Positions 57,801 to 64,000 of a stretch of 64,000 nucleotides of DNA are shown in pieces. The notes below the pieces were generated by a model. The model was not told the origin of the DNA, made no database searches, and saw only the letters and a program-made list of their open reading frames with translations. Made by a program: the position numbers and the translations under genes. Position 1 is the first letter of the stretch, and every line of letters starts with the position of its first letter. The DNA lies in assembly GCA_009746045.1 (NCBI GenBank), contig RPFO01001218.1, positions 1 to 64,000 of the forward strand, given 5' to 3'. This DNA is from Mesostigma viride. Lineage: Eukaryota; Streptophyta; Mesostigmatophyceae; Mesostigmatales; Mesostigmataceae.

Positions 57801-60800
57801 CATAGAGGGGGACATCGCATAACATAGAGGGGGGCATCGCATAACATAGAGGGGGACAATGAGGCATGACATAGAGGGGGACATCGCATAACATAGAGGG
57901 GGACATCGCATAACATAGAGGGGGGCATCGCATAACATAGAGGGGGACATCGCATAACATAGAGGGGGGCATCGCATAACATAGAGGGGGACATCGCATA
58001 ACATAGAGGGGGACATCGCATAACATAGAGGGGGACATCGCATAACATAGAGGGGGACATCGCATAACATAGAGGGGGACATCACATAACATAGAGGGGG
58101 GCATCGCATTACATAGAGGGGGGCATCGCATAACATGGAGGGGGACATCGCATAACACAGAGGGGGACATAGAGGGGGACATCGCATAACATAGAGGGGG
58201 ACATCGCATAACATAGAGGGGGACATCGCATGACATAGAGGGGGACATCGCATAACATAGAGGGGGACATCGCATAACATAGAGGGGGGCATCACATAAC
58301 ATAGAGGGGGACATCGCATAACATAGAGGGGGACATCGCATAACATAGAGGGGGGCATCGCATAACATAGAGGGGGACATCGCATAACATAGAAGGGGAC
58401 ATCGCATAACATAGAGGGGGGCATCGCATAACATAGAGGGGGACATCGCATAACATGGAGGGGGACATCGCATAACATAGAGGGGGGCATCGCATAACAT
58501 AGAGGGGGACAATGAGGCATGACATAGAGGGGGACATCGCATAACATAGAGGGGGACATCGCATAACATAGAGGGGGACATCGCATAACATAGAGGGGGG
58601 CATCGCATAACATAGAGGGGGACATCGCATAACATAGAAGGGGACATCGCATAACATAGAGGGGGACATCGCATAACATAGAGGGGGACATCGCATAACA
58701 CAGAGGGGGACATCACATAACATAGAGGGGGACATCGCATAACATAGAGGGGGACATCACATAACATAGAGGGGGACATCACATTACATAGAGGGGGACA
58801 TCGCATAACATAGAGGGGGACATCGCATAACATAGAGGGGGACATCGCATAACATAGAGGGGGACATCACATAACATAGAGGGGGACATCGCATAACATG
58901 GAGGGGGACATCGCATAACACAGAGGGGGACATCGCATAACATAGAGGGGGACATCGCATAACATAGAGGGGGACATCGCATAACATAGAGGGGGACATC
59001 GCATAACATAGAGGGGGACAATGAGGCATGACATAGAGGGGGACATCGCATAACATAGAGGGGGACATCGCATAACATAGAGGGGGACATCGCATAACAT
59101 AGAGGGGGACATCGCATAACATAGAGGGGGACATCACATAACATAGAGGGGGACATCGCATAACATGGAGGGGACATCACATTACATAGAGGGGGACATC
59201 GCATAACATAGAGGGGGACATCGCATAACACAGAGGGGGACATCGCATAACATAGAGGGGGACATCGCATAACATAGAGGGGGACATCGCATAACATAGA
59301 AGGGGACATCGCATAACATAGAGGGGGACATCGCATAACACAGAGGGGGACATCGCATAACACAGAGGGGGACATCGCATAACATAGAGGGGGACATTGC
59401 ATAACATAGAGGGGGACATCGCATAACACAGAGGGGGACATCGCATAACACAGAGGGGGACATCGCATAACATAGAGGGGGACATCGCATAACATAGAGG
59501 GGGACATTGCATAACATAGAGGGGGACATCGCATAACACAGAGGGGGACATCGCATAACACAGAGGGGGACATCGCATAACATAGAGGGGGCATCGCATA
59601 ACATAGAGGGGGACATCGCATAACATAGAGGGGGACATCGCATAACATAGAGGGGGACATCGCATAACATAGAAGGGGACATCGCATAACATAGAGGGGG
59701 ACATCGCATAACACAGAGGGGGACATCGCATAACACAGAGGGGGACATCGCATAACATAGAGGGGGACATTGCATAACATAGAGGGGGACATCGCATAAC
59801 ACAGAGGGGGACATCGCATAACACAGAGGGGGACATCGCATAACATAGAGGGGGACATCGCATAACATAGAGGGGGACATTGCATAACATAGAGGGGGAC
59901 ATCGCATAACACAGAGGGGGACATCGCATAACACAGAGGGGGACATCGCATAACATAGAGGGGGGCATCGCATAACATAGAGGGGGACATCGCATAACAT
60001 AGAGGGGGGCATCGCATAACATAGAGGGGGACATCGCATAACATAGAGGGGGACATCGCATAACATAGAGGGGGACATCGCATGACATAGAGGGGGGCAT
60101 CGCATAACACAGAGGGGGACATCACATAACATAGAGGGGGACATCGCATAACATAGAGGGGGACATCACATAACATAGAGGGGGACATCGCATAACACAG
60201 AGGGGGACATCGCATAACATAGAGGGGGGCATCGCATAACATAGAGGGGGACATCGCATAACATAGAGGGGGACATCACATAACATAGAGGGGGACATCG
60301 CATAACATAGAGGGGGACATCGCATAACATAGAGGGGGACATCGCATAACATAGAGGGGGACATCGCATAACATAGAAGGGGACATCGCATAACATAGAG
60401 GGGGACATCGCATAACACAGAGGGGGACATCGCATAACACAGAGGGGGACATCGCATAACATAGAGGGGGACATTGCATAACATAGAGGGGGACATCGCA
60501 TAACACAGAGGGGGACATCGCATAACATGGAGGGGGACATAGAGGGGGGCAATGCATAACAGCGAGGGGGGCATAGAGGGGGACAATGCATAACAGCGAG
60601 GGGGAGAACATATGGTTGTTAACACATGCATCGGTGCCCCAACACCAGGGCTCTTACAACAGGGCTCTTATTACATGGCTCTTACATGAAGGCAACGGTG
60701 ACATAACCCTTCCATGTGGCACAAAATCCAAACCATTACCACCAAACTGGCAGCATCACGGACCTCTCAACACCACGTGGGTGCAGGGCGGTGCCGACCC

Positions 60801-63800
60801 TGCATGCCCCTCCTCCCGTCGCCCCCCGTCACTCCCTCCACTCCCCTTGTCCACATGAATCGTGCTGTTCAGCAGCGGGTGCTCCGACAAGGCCGCCGAC
60901 AAGGCCTTCAGCAAAAAGGGGACGTACGTAAGCCGCTGTCGAGGTGGCGCCGCGGTTAAACCACCGCCTGCCGTCAAACTGCTTGCATCCAGAGCCCTAT
61001 TAGAGCCCCCCATTCCCCCACCCTGGTTGCCCCCTGGGCCGCCACGAGACGACATGGCACTCGATTTACCATCGCTGGCATCACAAGCGCTGCGGTCCAG
61101 GTCAGCAGATGCCGTTGCCCCTCGACGAGAATCGGCTCCCCCATCACCCCTTGCCCCTGGCCCGTTCTTTAAGTCGCGGGAAAAAGCCGCGCGCAGGTCG
61201 GCCAGCTCGTCGACGCAGATCTCATCTCCCAGGTGGAACAGGGGGATGTGGGTGGTGGCTGCCATGCTGCGTGCCATGGCCCGCCGGTAGCCCCTGTTGC
61301 GTGTGGGGAGGGTTGTGGCGGTGGGGTGGGTGGAGTGTGTAGAGGGGAAGAAGGGTGGGAGCGAATGCATGGAATGCGTGTTGTGGGGGAAGAGAGGCAT
61401 GTGGCAAAGATGTGCTCGTCAGCCTGCATTAATTAATTATCACGCAGACGCATACGGCTGAGCATATCAATTCGCATGTGATCTCGTGTGCCTGCGTATG
61501 CGCGTGCCTGTACGCGTGCATGCGTGCAAGTAGTAGGGTCAGGATTGGGGGGCCAGGTGGGTGGGCAGCCCAGGTTCTTCCCTGTCCCTGCATCACACCA
61601 CATTTAATAAAATAACACAAAATGGCAACTTTGGATTGCCTTGCAAAGCCGTAGCATCGCAGTACATGCCGCAGCCGTGAACCATTCACCCCGGCGAAAC
61701 GGTCGCCCCTACGACATACTTGGCCAGACGACACCGTGCCAAGTGGTTGCGTTCCCACGGTAGGATGAACCTCCACGGCAGCGCGCCATCCATCCAGGTT
61801 GGTCCTGGCTTGATCTTGACGCATCAAGGTTGATACTGGCTACCTCAGGAGTGGTGGATTGGAATCCAACTAAGAAATTAACCTCTAAAACAGCACACCA
61901 TTCACCAAGTCACCTACCGCAGCTCCACCACCTGGTCAGGTCTCCCCCTCGACATCGCCATCATCACGCCCTTCCATGCCTCCTCCCCACCCGCCCTGCC
62001 TCCGGCCCCCTCCCCTCCTCCAGGCACTGTCGACGGCGAACAAGGCGCGGCGGATGGCGCGCCGACCGCTGGCTCTCTGACCAGCGGCGCTGACAGCGAC
62101 GGTGACGTCATCGAAGCAGACGCTGCCAATGGGGGAGATGAGGGTGAGGGCGATGACGTGGCGGCGTGCGGCCGCGCCGCCACCACACGCAGGACGTCTT
62201 CCTTGAGCACGCGCCCGTCCCTGCCAGATGGCGGCACGTCGGCCAACGAAAGACCGTAGAGCTTGAGCAAGCTGCGCACGGCAGGTGTCGCGAGTCGGTG
62301 GTCCTCAACCGCAGATGGGGCCCCTCCTTCCGCGGCCGCTGGGGACGACCCCCCTGGAGCGGATGTGCTGGCGCCGTCGGGCACACTGGCACCGCTGGGG
62401 CTACCGAATGCCTTTTGTGGTGGGCTGGCAGGCTGCTCGGATGCTGCCATATTCCGGGGCAGCACGATGTCCACGAGGGCTTGCCCCACCTGTTGGTGGG
62501 TGGTGAACATGGCAACGGGGTTCACTCTAAGATGGTCACTATTAGATGTCCACGAGGGCTTGACCCACCTGTTGGTGGGTGGTGACCATGGCAACAGGGT
62601 CCACTGTAAGATGGTCACTGTGAAACGTCCCCGAGGGCTTGTCCCACCAGTTTGTGGGTGGGTCATGCTACTATGTCTCCAAACGGCCCTGTGGCCCGAT
62701 GCTTACTCGAACACTTTGCACCGTGTGAGTCTTCCCACGAACGCATGTGCATGAAGCAAGGAACACGGCCAAGGTTGGAGGGGTGGGTGGGGCCAAGGAG
62801 CGCCACTTGGGAGAGAAACCCAGTAGTGCGCTTGTGTCCATCGTATAGTTATCGAATTGTGATTGTAATGTCATCTTACAGTGATCCTATCATCCCTCAG
62901 GCCCATTGTGCTTTCATCGCCCTCAGATGCTACCGGGGACATATGGCCAGGGATACCAACGACAGGGACACCCTCAGCAGAAACACAATAGGGATGTCCT
63001 AGACAGGACTACCGTAGTGGGCAGAATCTATTTACGAATAATTATATTTCCGAGGGTTTTTGGTCCCGGATTTCCTGTTTCCGAGGGTTTTCCATCCCGG
63101 TTTTGCACATTTCCGTGGCCTGGGCCCCGTTTGTGCCAAACGCTAGTACTAGGCCATTGGCTTTGCTACCCCGCCACGTACTTAGGTAATTGCCCTTGTT
63201 CATAAATGCGCGAGGCAAAACTGCTTTGGCCACTTGGGAGTCTGCCTTTTCAATCAGGCTATTCACAGTTGGCGCCGAATCCTCGAGACCGGATTGGTCC
63301 ACCACGAAAAAGTAGGCTCGAGGCCATGTGATGCGCGGCAAAACGCTGCGCGGCGCGGCGCGACGCTGGAAACGCCAGCGCGGCGCCCAAAGCGTACTCC
63401 GGGTTTCATGATTTCCGGGCCAAAATGAACCCGGATTTCAAGCATTTTCGGGGGGGTATTCGTAAACATTATTCGTAAATAGATTCTAGCCACTACGGTA
63501 GAGGGATGTCCTAGACAGGACTCGAACAGCAGGATCCAACCCCAAGGGGCTTGCCTTGCACACCGGTAGGACTCCTCTCACCATGTAGACGCGAGGTATC
63601 TATTTGGTAGAAACGGGATGCCTGCGGAGCATCCTAGACAGGAAGACAGCAGGAGAGCATCACCGCCATGACTACTACACTTCGTGCCCTATAACCCGTC
63701 ATTGTGTAATGGTCTCTTGAGCGTGCTATCCTCCGTGTCATGACGGTGCACGGAGCATCCACGAACCGTTCAACTGCCTTCCCCTCCCTCACCGAGGTAC

Positions 63801-64000
63801 CTCAAGGGGTGTTGGCATCCCCTACCTCAGGGCATCACCACCTTGTGGAGAAGGAAGGGGGGGCCAAAGGGGGTTCCGATACGCGCGGCTGCTCACCTTG
63901 ATGATGTCCCTTAACACTACACCCCAACCCCCAACCCCCAAACACATACGCGTGGCCGCTCACCTTGATGATGTCGCCTGGCGAAAAGTGCAGCGCGGTG
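51893..64000 (-). CDS. DBT: Branched-chain 2-oxoacid dehydrogenase E2 (dihydrolipoyl acyltransferase), 3' part
   Basis: E2 core of the mitochondrial branched-chain 2-oxoacid dehydrogenase complex; it moves the branched acyl group from lipoyl-lysine to CoA. Exons, reading down the minus strand: 64000-63964, 62489-61918, 61293-60764, 54630-54542, 53301-53074, 52006-51893. All introns are GT-AG and every phase agrees. The first exon gives the end of the lipoyl domain ([11 protein letters not shown]), running on as VGQALVDIV. The E3/E1-binding domain is [15 protein letters not shown]...[12 protein letters not shown]. The catalytic domain has [75 protein letters not shown] and the active-site [15 protein letters not shown]. 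Exon 61293-60764 holds a ~75-residue Gly/Ser/Ala-rich insert between LRAAF and RLTYVPF, absent from typical E2; it could be an expansion or an in-frame intron. The lipoyl-lysine exon and start lie beyond the window. Family assignment is firm. Confidence 0.95.
52225..52425. repeat. 21-bp minisatellite in the last E2 intron
   Basis: About nine copies of GATATGATAACGTTCTAGTAT, alternating with a TAGGAT variant so that the effective period is 42 bp. It lies in intron 52007-53073. Confidence 0.9.
52780..52970. repeat. Degenerate ATAGTAGTAACGATAGCG repeats
   Basis: About eight imperfect ~19-bp units of the form TAGTACTAACGATCGCGTA, in the same intron as the 21-bp minisatellite. Both contain an AACG core, so they may be distantly related. 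Confidence 0.65.
53302..54541. other. E2 intron, 1.24 kb
   Basis: Donor CAG|GTGTGT at 54541 and acceptor CTGTCAG at 53302 on the minus strand. It contains an A15 run near 53331-53345 and a small GGCCAATTAA duplication at 53620-53660. No transposon was recognised. Confidence 0.8.
54860..60610. repeat. 5.7-kb, 22-bp minisatellite in an E2 intron
   Basis: Roughly 260 copies of CATCGCATAACATAGAGGGG plus GA. Variants such as CACAGAGG, CATGGAGG, CATTGCATAAC and GACAATGAGG recur in the same order, for example around 59.2-59.95 kb and again to 60.5 kb, so blocks were duplicated. The left edge has two copies of CTTTCTATAGTGGGACG-like sequence with AAAGGAATGAAGAACATCG. The array makes up almost all of intron 54631-60763 (6133 nt). 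Confidence 0.97.
61294..61917. other. E2 intron, 624 nt
   Basis: Donor GCG|GTAGGT at 61917 and acceptor CAACAG at 61294 on the minus strand. It contains no recognised repeat apart from a short ATTAATTAATTA at 61429-61440. Confidence 0.8.
62471..62665. repeat. 79-bp tandem copies spanning an E2 splice acceptor
   Basis: Three units begin near 62471, 62550 and 62629, each with CGAGGGCTTG, CCCACCTGTTGGTGGGTGG and GGTCACT words. The first unit carries the real acceptor and the first exon codons (VGQALVDI). The second keeps an intact CAACAG acceptor. In the third the AG is changed. Confidence 0.9.
63009..63501. mobile_element. 493-bp TIR element in an E2 intron
   Basis: The terminal inverted repeats are 34 bp with 32 matches, starting CTACCGTAGTGG and containing AGAATCTATTTACGAATAAT. 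The flanks carry the identical direct repeat AGGGATGTCCTAGACAGGA (62990-63008 and 63502-63520). Inside, TTTCCGAGGGTTTT occurs twice at the left and a GC-rich hairpin (CGCTGG/CCAGCG) lies near 63363-63382. A 99-codon minus-strand frame (63341-63042) was not recognised. Confidence 0.75.
63523..63963. other. 5' part of the first E2 intron in the window
   Basis: It begins with donor AAG|GTGAGC at 63964/63963 on the minus strand. A 30-bp imperfect copy of the donor region (ATACGCG...CACCTTGATGATGTC) lies at 63879-63908, against the real one at 63946-63975. No gene is seen here. Confidence 0.75.

Noticed and set aside
54505-60631. Minus-strand open frames of up to about 1450 codons ([11 protein letters not shown]-type repeats)
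   Set aside because: The 22-bp repeat cycles through frames and lies inside an intron of the E2 gene.
60756-61400. A separate single-exon gene starting [10 protein letters not shown]
   Set aside because: The upstream part is intron sequence; the acceptor at 61294 and matching phases place this as an internal E2 exon.

Overview
This is nuclear DNA from a eukaryote with spliced genes and a repeat-rich genome. Canonical GT-AG introns, GC-rich exons, a plant-like branched-chain acyltransferase gene and hAT, TTAA-type and LINE elements fit an alga, most likely of the green lineage. The species cannot be fixed from the sequence. Over half of the window is tandem repeat or transposon, and the very long open reading frames in the arrays are artefacts of stop-free short repeats.

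Layout. 1-0.96 kb: CA-rich low-complexity DNA. 1.3-5.35 kb, minus strand: an intron-containing transposase-like gene with DDE-type motifs; every intron resolved in it carries the palindrome CCAACGGCCGTTGG. 5.4-6.8 kb: non-coding. 6.8-25.2 kb: satellite block made of a 331-bp tandem unit, four 30-bp minisatellite blocks split by a ~270-bp spacer, a related ~30-bp array, a TTCCCTCC tract and 9.7 kb of TTGTCC hexamers. 25.2-30.9 kb, plus strand: a second multi-exon gene of unknown function, again with the palindrome in its introns. 31.4-40.04 kb: a nested transposon cluster, with a minus-strand LINE whose ORF1 is split by a TTAA-flanked element that itself holds a hAT element; a second copy of the TTAA element lies just to the left. 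40.4-42.5 kb: a 9-bp satellite. 43.47-44.42 kb: a hAT-like MITE. 45.9-46.7 kb: a small two-exon hypothetical gene. 48.2-50.3 kb: further LINE copies and LINE tails. 50.3-51.5 kb: the end of another DNA transposon with a gene fragment. 51.9-64 kb, minus strand: the 3' part of the gene for the E2 subunit (dihydrolipoyl acyltransferase) of branched-chain 2-oxoacid dehydrogenase. One intron of it is almost wholly a 5.7-kb, 22-bp minisatellite and another holds a TIR element.

The E2 gene is the only clear host housekeeping gene. It feeds branched-chain amino-acid breakdown in mitochondria. The two palindrome-bearing genes may form a pair, since both carry the same 14-bp motif in otherwise unrelated intronic minisatellites. 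That shared motif is the most unusual signal in the window.
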